Made by a program: the position numbers and the translations under genes
Notes under the pieces: generated by a model
What the model was told of the DNA's origin: nothing
Database searches by the model: none
Seen by the model: only the letters and a program-made list of their open reading frames with translations
Assembly: GCF_022179305.1 (NCBI RefSeq)
Contig: NZ_BPQP01000049.1
Span: 1-64,000 of the forward strand
Length of the DNA: 64,000 bases
Source: Methylobacterium iners
GTDB taxonomy: Bacteria > Pseudomonadota > Alphaproteobacteria > Rhizobiales > Beijerinckiaceae
Direction of reading: 5' to 3'
Part shown: in pieces, positions 32,654 through 42,024 of the stretch
Layout of the letters: every line of letters begins with the position of its first letter
How positions within the stretch are numbered: the stretch's first letter is position 1

Positions 32654-34234
32654 GTGAGCATCCGGACCCGCATCCTCCTGTTCCTCGTCTTCGTCTCGCT
32701 CGCGATCGTGACGACCGGAGTCGTGAGCGTCGTGACGCAAGCGTCCACGCGGAACTACCTGGAAGGCGTCAAGCAGGCGCATCAGCAACTCGAGGCGATG
32801 GTTCAGCTCGCGGTGCACGCCAACCGCTACTCGGAGCAGATCGCCGAAGTGCTGCTTCTCGGGGAGGACGAGCGCGAGGATTTCGAGGGCGCGAGCGCGC
32901 AGGTCAAGGCGGCCATGACGAACCTCTACGACCGCACCCGGCGCGTGGCCGTGAACGCAGGCCATGGCGACGTCCGAGACCGGGAGCGGCGCGAACTCAA
33001 GCGCCTCGATCGCATGCGAACGATGTTGAACGAGGTCGATGATGCCGCCAAGCGCGCCTTCGCTCTCAATGGGACCGACCGGAAGAGCGAGGCGGTCGCG
33101 CTGTTTCGTGATCAGATCGAGAACCGTCTCGATGCGGAGTTCGATCAGATGATCGTCATAGCGATGGCCAACGAACGCGCGGACGTGTCGAAGGCTGAGG
33201 ACGATGCCAACGATCTCTCGAGACGCCTCGCCGTGGCATCGGGCCTCACCTTCCTCGGGCTCCTATCGGCAACGCTCGTGTGGGGCTTCCTGCTCGGCCG
33301 GTCCTTGGTGGGTCCGATCGGCGCCCTGACCGAGGGAGCCTCCGCGATCGGGCAGGGCAAGCTCGATCATCGCATCGATGACCGGGGCAGCGGCGAGCTG
33401 GCGCTGCTCTCGCGACGCTTCAACGAGATGGCGAGCGAGCTCGGCGAGCGCCGCGCGGAGATCCTCGAGGGGAGCGCGGCCCTCGAGCAGCAGGTGGCGC
33501 AGAGGACCGAGCAGCTCGAGCTCGCCAATGCGCGCCTGAGCGCACTCGACCGCTTTCGCGTCCAGTTCCTCGGCGAGGTCAGCCACGAACTCCGCACGCC
33601 GCTCACGGTTCTGAGGGGCGAAGCGGAAGTCTCGCTCCGGGGCAAGCCCAAGCCCGTGCAGGTTTACCGCGACACCCTCACCCGGATCGCCGAGCAGGCG
33701 ATCGAGATGGGCTGGCTCGTCGACGAGCTCCTCACCATCGCCAGCACGGAAGCCGACCAAGCCAGCTTCGAGTGGTCCCTCGTTTCCCTTCGCGACGTGG
33801 CCAAGGAGGCCACGCGGGACGGTGCCGTGCTCGCGGCGCGACGAAGCATGACCGTCGCTCTGGATGTGCCGGAGGCGCCGATCGAGGTCTACGCCGATCC
33901 GCGGCGCCTGAAGCAGACGATGGTCATCGTCCTGGACAACGCCGTCAAATACTCGCCGGCCGGCGGCACGATCAAGGTTCAGGTCCTCGCCGGCGAGGAG
34001 CTTGGCATGGTCATGGTCTGGAACAAGGGCGACGGCATTCCGCCTGAGGATCTGCCGCATGTGTTCAAGCACTTCTATCGTGGGGACGATGCCAGAACCC
34101 GCGTCGCGGAGGGAAGCGGGCTCGGCCTTCCGATCTCCAAGCGGATCATCGAGAAGCATGGCGGTACGATCACGATAGAAAGCGAGCCGGGCAGCGCCAC
34201 GAAAGTGACGCTCAACCTGCCGCTGCGGAGGTGA
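32654..34234 (+). CDS. membrane sensor histidine kinase
   Basis: A 526-residue kinase: first membrane helix (residues 7-28, ILLFLVFVSLAIVTTGVV), a helical periplasmic sensor of about 165 residues, a second helix (about 196-218, GLTFLGLLSATLVWGF), HAMP, a coiled coil (AALEQQVAQRTEQLELANA), HisKA with His311 in [13 protein letters not shown], and HATPase with LDNAVKYSPAG, WNKGDGIPPEDL and GSGLGLPISK. The four-helix periplasmic domain resembles 4HB/MCP-type sensors, ligand unknown. Start GTG 32654 sits right before the first helix. The response regulator gene follows after one base, so the pair is coupled. Confidence 0.93.
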   Translation: MSIRTRILLFLVFVSLAIVTTGVVSVVTQASTRNYLEGVKQAHQQLEAMVQLAVHANRYSEQIAEVLLLGEDEREDFEGASAQVKAAMTNLYDRTRRVAVNAGHGDVRDRERRELKRLDRMRTMLNEVDDAAKRAFALNGTDRKSEAVALFRDQIENRLDAEFDQMIVIAMANERADVSKAEDDANDLSRRLAVASGLTFLGLLSATLVWGFLLGRSLVGPIGALTEGASAIGQGKLDHRIDDRGSGELALLSRRFNEMASELGERRAEILEGSAALEQQVAQRTEQLELANARLSALDRFRVQFLGEVSHELRTPLTVLRGEAEVSLRGKPKPVQVYRDTLTRIAEQAIEMGWLVDELLTIASTEADQASFEWSLVSLRDVAKEATRDGAVLAARRSMTVALDVPEAPIEVYADPRRLKQTMVIVLDNAVKYSPAGGTIKVQVLAGEELGMVMVWNKGDGIPPEDLPHVFKHFYRGDDARTRVAEGSGLGLPISKRIIEKHGGTITIESEPGSATKVTLNLPLRR

Positions 34235-34235
34235 G

Positions 34236-34991
34236 ATGGCCGTGAAGATGCTGCTCGTGGAGGACGACCGGCGTGTCGCCTCCTTCGTGGCGCGAGGGCT
34301 CGAGGCGGAGGGCTACGCCGTCGAACTCGCCCGCGATGGGCGGGAGGCGCTCGCGATGGCCCGCTCGAACCCCTACGACCTGATGATCCTCGACCGCATG
34401 ATCCCGCACATCGACGGCCTGCAGGTGTGCAGGACGCTGCGGGAGGAGGGTTGCGAGAGCCGTATCCTCATGCTGACGGCGAAGGACGGCCTTCAGGACA
34501 AGATCGATGGGCTGACCGGCGGCGCGGACGATTACCTCACGAAGCCCTTCGCCTTCGACGAGTTTCTGGCGCGGATCACCGCGCTGATCCGTCGAAGCCG
34601 ACAGGAAGCTAGGGCGACCGGGGCGCAAGCGCCGATGCTTTCCGTCGGCAACCTTCGGCTTGATGTCGGCGGCAAGCGGGCTTGGCGCGGCGACCGCGAG
34701 ATCCCGCTCACCGGCCGGGAATACGCGCTTCTCGTCTACCTGATGGAGAACGCCGAGACCGTGGTCAGCCGGTCCCGGCTGCTCAGCGACGTCTGGAACC
34801 TCGGCTTCGACCCGGGCTCGAAGCTTGTGGACGTCTATATCCGGTATCTCAGGCGCAAGGTGGACCCGGACGGCGCTCCGCCGATGATCCGCACGGTCCG
34901 TGGCTTCGGCTACATGATCGCCGCCGCCAGCGAGGAGGCGGACTTGCCCGGCAACGGACCTTCGGAGAAGCCGACCGACGGCGAAGGATGA
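34236..34991 (+). CDS. OmpR/PhoB-type response regulator
   Basis: A 251-residue regulator: receiver with acidic pair Glu9/Asp10-Asp11, phosphorylated Asp53 in MILDRMIPHIDG, Lys in YLTKPFAFDEFLAR; and a C-terminal winged helix with LTGREYALLVYLMENAE and VDVYIRYLRRKVD...IRTVRGFGYM. It should be phosphorylated by the kinase encoded directly upstream and act as a transcription factor, likely also on its own operon. A 20-residue charged tail follows the DNA-binding domain. The targets are not evident. Confidence 0.95.
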   Translation: MAVKMLLVEDDRRVASFVARGLEAEGYAVELARDGREALAMARSNPYDLMILDRMIPHIDGLQVCRTLREEGCESRILMLTAKDGLQDKIDGLTGGADDYLTKPFAFDEFLARITALIRRSRQEARATGAQAPMLSVGNLRLDVGGKRAWRGDREIPLTGREYALLVYLMENAETVVSRSRLLSDVWNLGFDPGSKLVDVYIRYLRRKVDPDGAPPMIRTVRGFGYMIAAASEEADLPGNGPSEKPTDGEG

Positions 34992-35179
34992 CGTCCGGCG
35001 GCTAGGACACCCGTCCCGTGCACGCTGACTCGATGAAGCAACCTGTGTTAGGCGGGGGGCCGAACTCAGTCGCCGGTCTGCAACGCCGTCCGCCGAACCG
35101 TCGGCCCTCGGTCTTGGCGGGTCGCATTCGAAACCGGAAGGCGGTCGAGGACCGGCCCGTCCCGCACGCACGGATTTCC

Positions 35180-35947
35180 ATGCAGAGCTTCGATTCCGAC
35201 GGCGTCCGCATCGCCTACATCGACGTGCCGGCTGCGCAAGGCGCCGAGGGCGACCCGGTGCTGCTGATCCACGGCTTCGCCTCGAACCACCTGGTCAACT
35301 GGGTCAACACGCTCTGGGTGCGCAAGCTCTCCGAGGCCGGCTACCGTGCGATCGCCCTCGACAACCGCGGCCACGGCGAGAGCGAGAAGCTCTACGATCC
35401 GGAGGCCTACGGCTCCGACCTCATGGCCGGCGATGCACGCCGCCTTCTCGACCATCTCGGCATCGAGCGGGCGGACGTGATGGGCTACTCGATGGGTGCC
35501 CGGATCGGCGCCTTCCTCGCCCTCGACCATCCGGACCGGGTCCGGTCCCTGCTGCTCGGCGGCCTCGGGCTGCACCTCGTCGAGGGCCGGGGCCTGCCGG
35601 CGGGCATCGCGGAGGCCCTGGAAGCACCCGCCGGCGCGCCGGCGCCGAACCCGACGGCCGCGGCCTTCCGCACCTTCGCCGAGCAGACCAGGAGCGATCT
35701 GCGGGCGCTGGCCGCCTGCATGCGCGGCTCGCGCCAGACCCTCTCGCGGGCAGAGGTTTCGGGGATCGAGGTGCCGACGCTGGTCACCGTCGGGACCCTC
35801 GACACGGTCGCCGGCTCGGCGGCCGGCCTCGCCGCCCTGATGCCGGACGCCCGCACCCTCGAACTGCCGAACCGCGACCACAGCACGGCGGTGGGCGACA
35901 AGCTGCACCGGGAGGGCGTCCTCGCCTTCCTGGCGCAGCGGTCGTGA
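35180..35947 (+). CDS. alpha/beta hydrolase
   Basis: A 255-residue alpha/beta-hydrolase: oxyanion region LLIHGFASNH, nucleophile elbow VMGYSMGARIGAF (Ser in GYSMG), acid Asp in TVGTLDTVAG, and His in LPNRDHSTAV. It resembles small esterases/C-C hydrolases; the substrate is unknown. ATG 35180 is chosen because the conserved DSDGVRIAYIDVP begins there; the open frame upstream to 35018 has no homology. It is convergent with the ABC permease gene. Confidence 0.88.
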   Translation: MQSFDSDGVRIAYIDVPAAQGAEGDPVLLIHGFASNHLVNWVNTLWVRKLSEAGYRAIALDNRGHGESEKLYDPEAYGSDLMAGDARRLLDHLGIERADVMGYSMGARIGAFLALDHPDRVRSLLLGGLGLHLVEGRGLPAGIAEALEAPAGAPAPNPTAAAFRTFAEQTRSDLRALAACMRGSRQTLSRAEVSGIEVPTLVTVGTLDTVAGSAAGLAALMPDARTLELPNRDHSTAVGDKLHREGVLAFLAQRS

Positions 35948-35955
35948 GCGCCGGC

Positions 35956-36717
35956 TCAGCTCTTCAGTCGGTATCCCGTACGGAAAATCCAGGTCACCGC
36001 CCCGAGGCAGAGGGCGAGGAACAGGAGCACCATTGCCAGGCTGATCCCGACGCCGACGTCGGCCGTGCCGAAGAAGCTCCAGCGGAAGCCGCTGATCAGG
36101 TAGACGACCGGGTTGACGAGGCTGAGGGTGCGCCAGAACGGCGGCAGCATGTCGATGGCGTAGAAGCTGCCGCCGAGGAAGGTCAGTGGCGTCACGATGA
36201 GGAGCGGCACGAGCTGCAGCCGCTCGAAACCGTCGGCCCAGAGGCCGATCAGGAAGCCGAACAGACTGAAGGTGACCGCCGTCAGGAGCAGGAAGGCGAT
36301 CATCCAGACCGGATGCTCGATCCGCAGAGGCACGAACAGGGCCGCCGTGGCGAGGATGATCAGCCCGATCAGGATCGACTTGGAGGCCGCGGCGCCGACA
36401 TAGCCGAGCACCACCTCCAGGGGCGAGACCGGGGCCGACAGGATCTCGTAGATCGTGCCCGCGAAGCGCGGGAAGTAGATGCCGAAGGAGGCGTTGGCGA
36501 TGCTCTGGGTGAGCAGCGCCAGCATGATCAACCCCGGCACGATGAAGGCACCGTAGGGCACGCCGCCGATATCGGTGACGCGCCCGCCGATGGCCGCGCC
36601 GAACACCACGAAATAGAGCGAGGTCGAGAGCACGGGCGCCACGATGCTCTGCAGCGCCGTGCGCCAGAAGCGCGCCATCTCGAACCCGTAGATCGCCCGG
36701 ACCGCCGGCCAGTTCAT
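35956..36717 (-). CDS. ABC-2 type transporter permease
   Basis: A 253-residue membrane protein with about six helices ([91 protein letters not shown]) and the ABC-2 motif [20 protein letters not shown]. It matches the NodJ/YadH class of drug or polysaccharide exporters. ATG 36717 overlaps the stop of the ATPase gene (ATGA), so the two form one transporter. The exported compound is unknown. Confidence 0.92.
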   Translation of the reverse strand: MNWPAVRAIYGFEMARFWRTALQSIVAPVLSTSLYFVVFGAAIGGRVTDIGGVPYGAFIVPGLIMLALLTQSIANASFGIYFPRFAGTIYEILSAPVSPLEVVLGYVGAAASKSILIGLIILATAALFVPLRIEHPVWMIAFLLLTAVTFSLFGFLIGLWADGFERLQLVPLLIVTPLTFLGGSFYAIDMLPPFWRTLSLVNPVVYLISGFRWSFFGTADVGVGISLAMVLLFLALCLGAVTWIFRTGYRLKS

Positions 36718-37640
36718 GCATCCTCCCGGACGAGGTCGACGAAGATTTCCTCCAGCGAGCTCTGGCTGGTGCGCAGGTCGCTGAAGGCGATTCCCGCTGC
36801 GGCGAGATCGGTGAGCAGAGCGGTGATACCGGTGGGCTCTCCCCTGGTATCGTAGGTGTAGACGAGCTCTCCGCCGCCGGCGGCGAGTTCGAGGCGGTGG
36901 CCGGAAAGCGCCGGAGGCACCTGCACCAAGGGACTCTGGAGCTGCAGGGTGAGCTGCTTGCGACCGAGCTTGCGCATGAGCTCGGCCTTCTCCTCCACCA
37001 GGATGATGCGGCCCTTTCGGATCACGCCGACGCGGTCGGCCATCTCCTCGGCCTCGTCGATGTAGTGCGTGGTCAAGATGATCGTGACACCCTGATCGCG
37101 CAAACCACGCACGAGCCGCCACATGTCCTGGCGCAGGGCCACGTCGACGCCGGCGGTCGGCTCGTCGAGGAAGAGGATGCGCGGCTCGTGGGCCAGCGCC
37201 TTGGCGATGAGCACCCGCCGCTTCATGCCGCCCGACAGGGTCATGATCCGGCTGTCGCGCTTGTCCCAGAGGGAAAGGTCGCGCAGCACGCGCTCGATAT
37301 GGGCGGGATCGGGCTTCAGCCCGAACAGACCGCGGCTGAAGCTCGTCGTCGCCCAGACCGTCTCGAAGGCGTCGGTGGTGAGCTCCTGAGGCACGAGACC
37401 GATCGCCTTGCGGGCGGCACGGTAGTCTCGGGCGATATCGTGGCCGTCCACGAGGATGCGTCCCCCGCTTGGCGTGACGATCCCGCAGACGATGCTGATC
37501 AGGGTCGTCTTGCCCGCACCGTTCGGCCCGAGCAGGGCGAAGATCTCACCGCGCCGGATCTCGAGGTTCACGTCCGACAGGGCCGCGAGGCCCGAGGCAT
37601 AGACCTTCGACAGGTTGGCGATGGAGACGATCGGCTGCAT
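36714..37640 (-). CDS. ABC-2 exporter ATPase (YadG/NodI class)
   Basis: A 308-residue ATPase: Walker [29 protein letters not shown], signature [15 protein letters not shown], Walker [17 protein letters not shown] and [17 protein letters not shown]. The C-terminal region (about 220-308) is the usual extension of this exporter class. It works with the permease encoded next. ATG 37640 is 112 bp past the end of the atp operon, whose terminator lies between. Confidence 0.93.
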   Translation of the reverse strand: MQPIVSIANLSKVYASGLAALSDVNLEIRRGEIFALLGPNGAGKTTLISIVCGIVTPSGGRILVDGHDIARDYRAARKAIGLVPQELTTDAFETVWATTSFSRGLFGLKPDPAHIERVLRDLSLWDKRDSRIMTLSGGMKRRVLIAKALAHEPRILFLDEPTAGVDVALRQDMWRLVRGLRDQGVTIILTTHYIDEAEEMADRVGVIRKGRIILVEEKAELMRKLGRKQLTLQLQSPLVQVPPALSGHRLELAAGGGELVYTYDTRGEPTGITALLTDLAAAGIAFSDLRTSQSSLEEIFVDLVREDA

Positions 37641-37701
37641 CGGGCCTCGGATGATGTCGACGGAACTTTCGCGGGGCGGCTATCGCCCAAGTCCGGAAAT
37701 G

Positions 37702-37727
37702 AAAAAGCCGTCCTCGCGGGACGGCTT
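37702..37727 (-). terminator. intrinsic terminator of the atp F0 operon
   Basis: On the minus strand AAGCCGTCC-CGCGA-GGACGGCTT (9-bp stem, 37705-37727) is followed by T-T-T-C, with the stem ending inside a TTTTT run. It lies 26 bp after the atpF stop and is the most canonical intrinsic terminator in the window. Confidence 0.85.
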
Positions 37728-37752
37728 CATCGTCGATGGGAGCGACGCCCGC

Positions 37753-38241
37753 TCATGCCCGCAGACGGTTGCGCACCTCGCCGAGGCTGAGGCGGACGAG
37801 GTCCTGGGCCGCCTCGCCCTGCATGCGCTCCTTCAGGATGACCTCCGAGACCCGCACGGCGGCATCGGCCGCTGCCGAGCGGACCTGCGCCGTCGCCTGG
37901 ACCTCGGCCTGCGCGATCTTGGCTTCGGCCGACTTGGTGCGGCGGGTGATGAACTCGTTGAGCCGGGCCTGGCCCTCGGCCGCGATGCGCTCGGCTTCCT
38001 CGCGGGCTCCCGCGACGATCGCCTCGGCCTCCTTCTCGGCCTCGGCGCGGCGGCGCTTGTAATCGGCCAGAACGCCGGCCGCCTCCTCGCGAAGGCGACG
38101 CGCCTCGTCGAGCTCGTTGCGCACGCGCTTGGCGCGGCCGTCGAGCCCCGCCGTGATCTGCTTGAAGCCGCCGACCTTCCAGACCACGACCATGAACAGG
38201 ACGAAGGCGACGGCGACCCAGAATTCTGCTGTCAACAACAT
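37753..38241 (-). CDS. atpF: ATP synthase F0 subunit b
   Basis: A 162-residue b subunit: one N-terminal membrane helix ([19 protein letters not shown]), then a long charged coiled coil ([20 protein letters not shown] to the C-terminus). It forms half of the peripheral stalk with the b' subunit. It is the last gene of the F0 operon and is followed by the terminator at 37702. ATG 38241. Confidence 0.95.
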   Translation of the reverse strand: MLLTAEFWVAVAFVLFMVVVWKVGGFKQITAGLDGRAKRVRNELDEARRLREEAAGVLADYKRRRAEAEKEAEAIVAGAREEAERIAAEGQARLNEFITRRTKSAEAKIAQAEVQATAQVRSAAADAAVRVSEVILKERMQGEAAQDLVRLSLGEVRNRLRA

Positions 38242-38315
38242 GCTCGTCGTCCCACGATCATCGAGGCATCGGGCCTTTCCGGGCCGGATGCGAAATCAAT
38301 AAGCCGGATCGCCCG

Positions 38316-38879
38316 TCAGTGGGCGGTCGATGTCTTGTCGAGGGCCCGGTTCAGAGCGGCCTGGTCGGGGCTGTGGCCCGTCAGGCGCTCGACGATGGCA
38401 GACGCCGTCTCGGCGGCGATCCCGCGGACGCTGCCCATGGCCTCGGCGGTCCGCGACTTGATCGTCGCCTCGGAGGCGACCAAGCGCTCGTTGAGTTCGG
38501 CTTCCAGCGACTTGCGCCTGGCGTCCGTCTCTTGAGCGACGCTGTTGCGGGTGTCTGCGGAAATCGCGCGGGCCTTCGACTGGGCCTCGCTCAGGGCCCG
38601 CTCGTAGGCGGCACCCGCAGCCTCGGCCTCGGCCTTCATCCGGTGGGCCTCGTCCAGGTCACCGGACAGGCGCGTGGCGCGATCGTGCAGGATGCCCTGG
38701 ATCCGGGGCAGCGCGATCTTGGCCATCAGGTAGTAGAGGAGCCCGAAGGCGAGGGCGAGCCAGATCAGCTGGGACAGGAAGGTATGGCTCTGGAACGGCG
38801 GAAAGCCGCCGCCATGCTCGGAATCCGGCACCACGACCGTGGCTTGGTTGGGGGCTGTCGGGGAGGCCGGCTGAGCCAT
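38316..38879 (-). CDS. atpG: ATP synthase F0 subunit b'
   Basis: A 187-residue b' subunit, the second peripheral stalk subunit found in phototrophic and many alpha-proteobacterial enzymes. After a 30-residue Pro/Thr-rich leader it has a membrane helix (LSQLIWLALAFGLLYYLMA) and a coiled coil (RATRLSGDLDEAHRMKAEAE and following). It differs from the following b subunit in sequence, so the stalk is a b/b' heterodimer. ATG 38879 is 104 bp after atpE. Confidence 0.93.
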   Translation of the reverse strand: MAQPASPTAPNQATVVVPDSEHGGGFPPFQSHTFLSQLIWLALAFGLLYYLMAKIALPRIQGILHDRATRLSGDLDEAHRMKAEAEAAGAAYERALSEAQSKARAISADTRNSVAQETDARRKSLEAELNERLVASEATIKSRTAEAMGSVRGIAAETASAIVERLTGHSPDQAALNRALDKTSTAH

Positions 38880-38957
38880 GTCGTCCTTCGCTTAAACGTC
38901 GTGCGTGCAGAGGTCTCGGAACGCGGCCGGGCGGGAGCGACCCTCGGGTCCTCCGCC

Positions 38958-38973
38958 CGGCCGGTGCCGGCCG
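38958..38973. terminator. perfect hairpin between atpE and the b' gene
   Basis: CGGCCGG (38958-38964) and CCGGCCG (38967-38973) form a perfect 7-bp stem with a 2-nt centre, 10 bp past the atpE stop. In F0 operons a structure after the c-subunit gene can protect or partly terminate the message so that c is made in excess; that role here is inference. Confidence 0.45.
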
Positions 38974-38983
38974 ACCGTAGTGA

Positions 38984-39211
38984 TCAGACAGCGAACAGGA
39001 GCAGGAGCGCGACGAGCAGCGAGAAGATGCCGAGCGCTTCCGTGAGGGCGAAGCCGAGGAGCAGGTTGCCGCGCTGGCCGTCGGCGGCAGACGGATTGCG
39101 CAGCGCGCCGGCGTAGAACTGGCCGAAGAGGTTGCCCAGGCCGATGGCGGCACCCGCCATTCCGAGACAGGCCAGGCCGGCGCCGATGAACTTGGCGGCT
39201 TGGGGATCCAT
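38984..39211 (-). CDS. atpE: ATP synthase F0 subunit c
   Basis: A 75-residue proteolipid: helix 1 [20 protein letters not shown], the polar loop [11 protein letters not shown], and helix 2 with the ion-binding Glu in [21 protein letters not shown]. It forms the rotor ring and carries protons. The Gly-rich GAAIGLG pattern is standard. It lies between atpB and the b' gene. Confidence 0.97.
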   Translation of the reverse strand: MDPQAAKFIGAGLACLGMAGAAIGLGNLFGQFYAGALRNPSAADGQRGNLLLGFALTEALGIFSLLVALLLLFAV

Positions 39212-39296
39212 GAGATGCTCCTAAAGGTCGTGCGTTCGTTGCGTGGAGAGAACCGGCCGCGAGCGCGGACCGGGGACGGAAAGGGTTGACCCGCCG

Positions 39297-40052
39297 CTAG
39301 TGGCCGGGATGCAGGGCGTCGCTGAGATAGATCGAGGCGAGCGTCGCGAAGACGTAGGCCTGCAATCCGGCGACCAGGAATTCGAGGGCGGTGACGGCGA
39401 TGCTGAGCGCCAGCGGCAGCGGGGAGATGATCCCCCAGGCGCCGGCGGCGAGCAGCGCCGGCACGAAGCCCGCGAAGATCTTGAGGGCGATGTGGCCGGC
39501 GAGCACGTTCGCGAAGAGACGAACCGCGAGGCTGATCGGCCGCGAGATGAAGGAGACGATCTCGATCGCGACGATCATCGGCATCAGCCAGCCGGGCACG
39601 CCCGACGGCACGAACACCTTCAGGAAGCCGGTGCCGTGCGCCATGAAGCCGTAGACGATGACGGTGCCGATCACGAGGAGCGCCAGCGCGAAGGTGACGA
39701 TTATGTGGCTCGTGACCGCGAAGGCGTAGGGGATCATGCCGAGCATGTTCAGCACGAGCACGAACATGAACAGCGAGAAGATCAGCGGCATGAAGCGCTC
39801 GCTGCCGTGGCCGGCGGATTGGCGCAGGGTCGAGCCGATGAAGTCGTAGAAGATCTCGGCCATGGACTGCATGCGGCCGGGCACCACCGACCGGTTCGCG
39901 GTAGCGACGATGGTGATGAGCGCGATGATCCCCACCGCCGAGAACATGTAGAGGGCCGATTGCGTGAACGCGATCTCTTGGTTGCCGATATGACCGAACG
40001 AAACCAGCGGCTTCAGCTCGAACTGGTGGATCGGATCCATCTTTACGGCCAT
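39297..40052 (-). CDS. atpB: ATP synthase F0 subunit a
   Basis: A 251-residue membrane protein with five to six helices. The essential Arg is in ISLAVRLFANVLAGH, and SLFMFVLVLNMLGMIPYAFA and the C-terminal LEFLVAGLQAYVFATLASIYL are typical. It forms the proton half-channels against the c-ring. ATG 40052 follows atpI by 88 bp. Confidence 0.97.
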   Translation of the reverse strand: MAVKMDPIHQFELKPLVSFGHIGNQEIAFTQSALYMFSAVGIIALITIVATANRSVVPGRMQSMAEIFYDFIGSTLRQSAGHGSERFMPLIFSLFMFVLVLNMLGMIPYAFAVTSHIIVTFALALLVIGTVIVYGFMAHGTGFLKVFVPSGVPGWLMPMIVAIEIVSFISRPISLAVRLFANVLAGHIALKIFAGFVPALLAAGAWGIISPLPLALSIAVTALEFLVAGLQAYVFATLASIYLSDALHPGH

Positions 40053-40140
40053 TGCCGCTCCCGCCCTTCTGACACCCGACGCGAACCGCGCCCGCCACCC
40101 TCATCGACCGCCGCGCGGCGGTCCACCGATCCGGCTCCCC

Positions 40141-40503
40141 TCAGGGATCGCGGTTCTTCGTCGGCGCCCTGGGCAACGAGCCCGAGACACGCATGACGTT
40201 GTAGATGCCGGTCGCGAAGCCCAGCATCAGCAGGACGATCATCCCCCAGGGTTTCGTCCCGAGGTAATGATCAAACATCCAGCCGAGAATGCCCCCGGCG
40301 ATAACGCCCGCGATGAACTCCGTCGAGAGCCGCATCGCCTGGCCGAGGGGTGAAGGCCCTCCGGCCGATCCCGAACGCGACGAATGAGCGGGAGAGGCCT
40401 CGGGCCGCTTCCGTTCAATCTTCGTCTCAAGACTTTTGAGCCTCGCGGAGAGATCGCCGTCCCGGTCCTTCCCGCCTCCACCGTCCGCGTCGCTGCCATT
40501 CAT
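40141..40503 (-). CDS. atpI: ATP synthase subunit I (AtpI-like)
   Basis: A 120-residue protein of the AtpI/AtpQ class: Gly-rich N-terminus, then two membrane helices (STEFIAGVIAGGILGWMFDHY and GMIVLLMLGFATGIYNVMRV). It is the first gene of the F0 operon and helps to assemble the c-ring or takes up Mg2+. ATG 40503 (MNGSDADGG) is chosen; the frame reaches an earlier GTG at 40518. A clear promoter lies 64 bp upstream. Confidence 0.9.
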   Translation of the reverse strand: MNGSDADGGGGKDRDGDLSARLKSLETKIERKRPEASPAHSSRSGSAGGPSPLGQAMRLSTEFIAGVIAGGILGWMFDHYLGTKPWGMIVLLMLGFATGIYNVMRVSGSLPRAPTKNRDP

Positions 40504-40566
40504 GGCGACGACCCACACCGACGAAATGCGAGGGAACCTCGGGGCGACACCCCCAAAGCGCGGCGC

Positions 40567-40595
40567 ACCATAGTTTCGCCCAACCAGGGTGTCAA
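40567..40595 (-). promoter_or_regulatory. sigma-70-type promoter of the atp F0 operon
   Basis: On the minus strand TTGACA (40590-40595), a 17-bp spacer and TATGGT (40567-40572), 64 bp before the atpI start. The -35 is a perfect match and the spacing is ideal, the best promoter seen in the window. Confidence 0.8.
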
Positions 40596-40694
40596 GGCAA
40601 GCCCTGCATCCATTAAGTGTTTGCGGGAAATGCGAAAACCGGCTTTCCTGAAAGTCCGGGACGGCGAGTTTCCCGCTTTGCGCATGAGGGGCGA

Positions 40695-41348
40695 TCAGGC
40701 GCCGAGGATGGGCTTGATCACCTTCTCCATGCCCTCGATCGACATCTCGCCCTTGTAGCGCTCGCCGTTGATGAAGAAGGTCGGCGTGGAATCGACCTTG
40801 TAGGTCTCGAGGCCGCGCTGCTTCACGGCGTTCACGGCCTTGTAGATGTCCTGATTCTTGAGGCAGCTCTCGAACTTCTCCTTCGAGTAGCCGGCTTGGC
40901 GCAGCATCTGCTCCAGCGCGTCGATCGGCTTCTGCGGCTCGCGGACATAGGCCCAGCCCGCCTGCTGATCGAAGAGCAGGTCCGTAATGGGGTAGTATTT
41001 CGCCTCCCCATCGCAGCGTGCCAGCATGAAGGCGGCCGTCGCCAGCGGATCGAGGGGGAACTCGCGCAGGGTGAAGCGGACCTTGCCCGTGTCGATGTAG
41101 CGTTCCTTGAGCGCAGGCCAGGTGTTCTTGTGGAAGGCGGCACAGTGCGAGCAGGTCATCGAGGCGTATTCGATGATCGTGACCTTCGCGTCCTTCGGCC
41201 CGAGCCAGACGTCGCCGAGCGGGCCCGGCTCCATCAGCGTCGAAAGGTTGGCCTCCTGCGCGATGGCCTCCAGCGAGAGGTGCGGCAGCAGGGCGGCCGC
41301 GCCGACGGCGAGACCGGTGAGTTTGATTGCGTCGCGCCGGGTGATCAT
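40695..41348 (-). CDS. DsbA-family thiol:disulfide oxidoreductase
   Basis: A 217-residue periplasmic thioredoxin-fold protein. The N-terminus TRRDAIKLTGLAVGAAALLP has twin Arg before a hydrophobic stretch, so it may be exported by Tat. The redox motif is CSHC in YASMTCSHCAAFHKNTW, and the cis-Pro loop is DSTPTFFINGERYKG. DsbA-type enzymes introduce disulfides in secreted proteins; homologues in Rhizobiales are often annotated DsbA/DsbG-like. ATG 41348 gives a normal signal length; the longer open frame upstream lacks homology. It is followed, 97 bp upstream, by dciA on the same strand. Confidence 0.9.
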   Translation of the reverse strand: MITRRDAIKLTGLAVGAAALLPHLSLEAIAQEANLSTLMEPGPLGDVWLGPKDAKVTIIEYASMTCSHCAAFHKNTWPALKERYIDTGKVRFTLREFPLDPLATAAFMLARCDGEAKYYPITDLLFDQQAGWAYVREPQKPIDALEQMLRQAGYSKEKFESCLKNQDIYKAVNAVKQRGLETYKVDSTPTFFINGERYKGEMSIEGMEKVIKPILGA

Positions 41349-41445
41349 GGAGGTGACGGGCTCCGTTCGCGGAAAGTCCGAGATTTCCACTGCGGTAGAA
41401 TCCTCGCGCACGCCTGACAAGCCGTTAGACCGCCGCGGGCGCCGC

Positions 41446-41928
41446 TCAGCGCTTCGAATCGGCGGCGACCGCGATGCCGAAACGGTCGAGCGCCTCCCGG
41501 AGCGCCGCGTCCTCGATCTTGGACACGGCGAGCGCCACCTCACCCCGCTGCACCGGGTCCAACGGCGGCGGCGCGGCCTTGCGGGCGCCACCGCCGATCC
41601 GACCCTGACGCATGACGATGCGGCCGACGCAGGCCCAGCCGTAATGCGCATTGATCCGCTCGATCACGATGGGGCCGAGATGCTGCAGCTCGAGGGCGAA
41701 CGCGCCGTCCACCCGGACCACCAGCGTGCCGGGCTCGGGACGTGCCTCCTCGTCCCGCCGGCGCCGGCGCGGCCATTCCAGCTTCGAGGGCTGGCAGTGT
41801 CGGGCGAGGCGCTCGCCGACGATCTCCGGCCAGGCCGCGAGGATGTCGGTCGAGGCGAAGCCCTGGGCCGCGAAGGACGGACCGATGCAGGCCTCGACCA
41901 GATCGGCGAGCGGTTTGACACGCGCCAT
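41446..41928 (-). CDS. dciA: DciA-like DUF721 protein
   Basis: A 160-residue DUF721 protein: LADLVEACIGPSFAAQGFAS with LAAWPEIVGERLARHCQPSK, then GTLVVRVDGAFALELQHLGP. DciA loads or assists the replicative helicase DnaB in bacteria that lack DnaC, which includes Alphaproteobacteria; the core W-P-x-I-V-G motif is present. ATG 41928 is the usual start. It is divergent from mutY, and lies upstream of the DsbA-like gene. Confidence 0.85.
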   Translation of the reverse strand: MARVKPLADLVEACIGPSFAAQGFASTDILAAWPEIVGERLARHCQPSKLEWPRRRRRDEEARPEPGTLVVRVDGAFALELQHLGPIVIERINAHYGWACVGRIVMRQGRIGGGARKAAPPPLDPVQRGEVALAVSKIEDAALREALDRFGIAVAADSKR

Positions 41929-42024
41929 GCGCTTCACACGTTCCTCCAGATGCGGATGCCGAGCATACGATGCCGGCGCGTCGTCACAAACCGGCACCGG
42001 GCCGACATCCTCCGCGAGAGGTCC

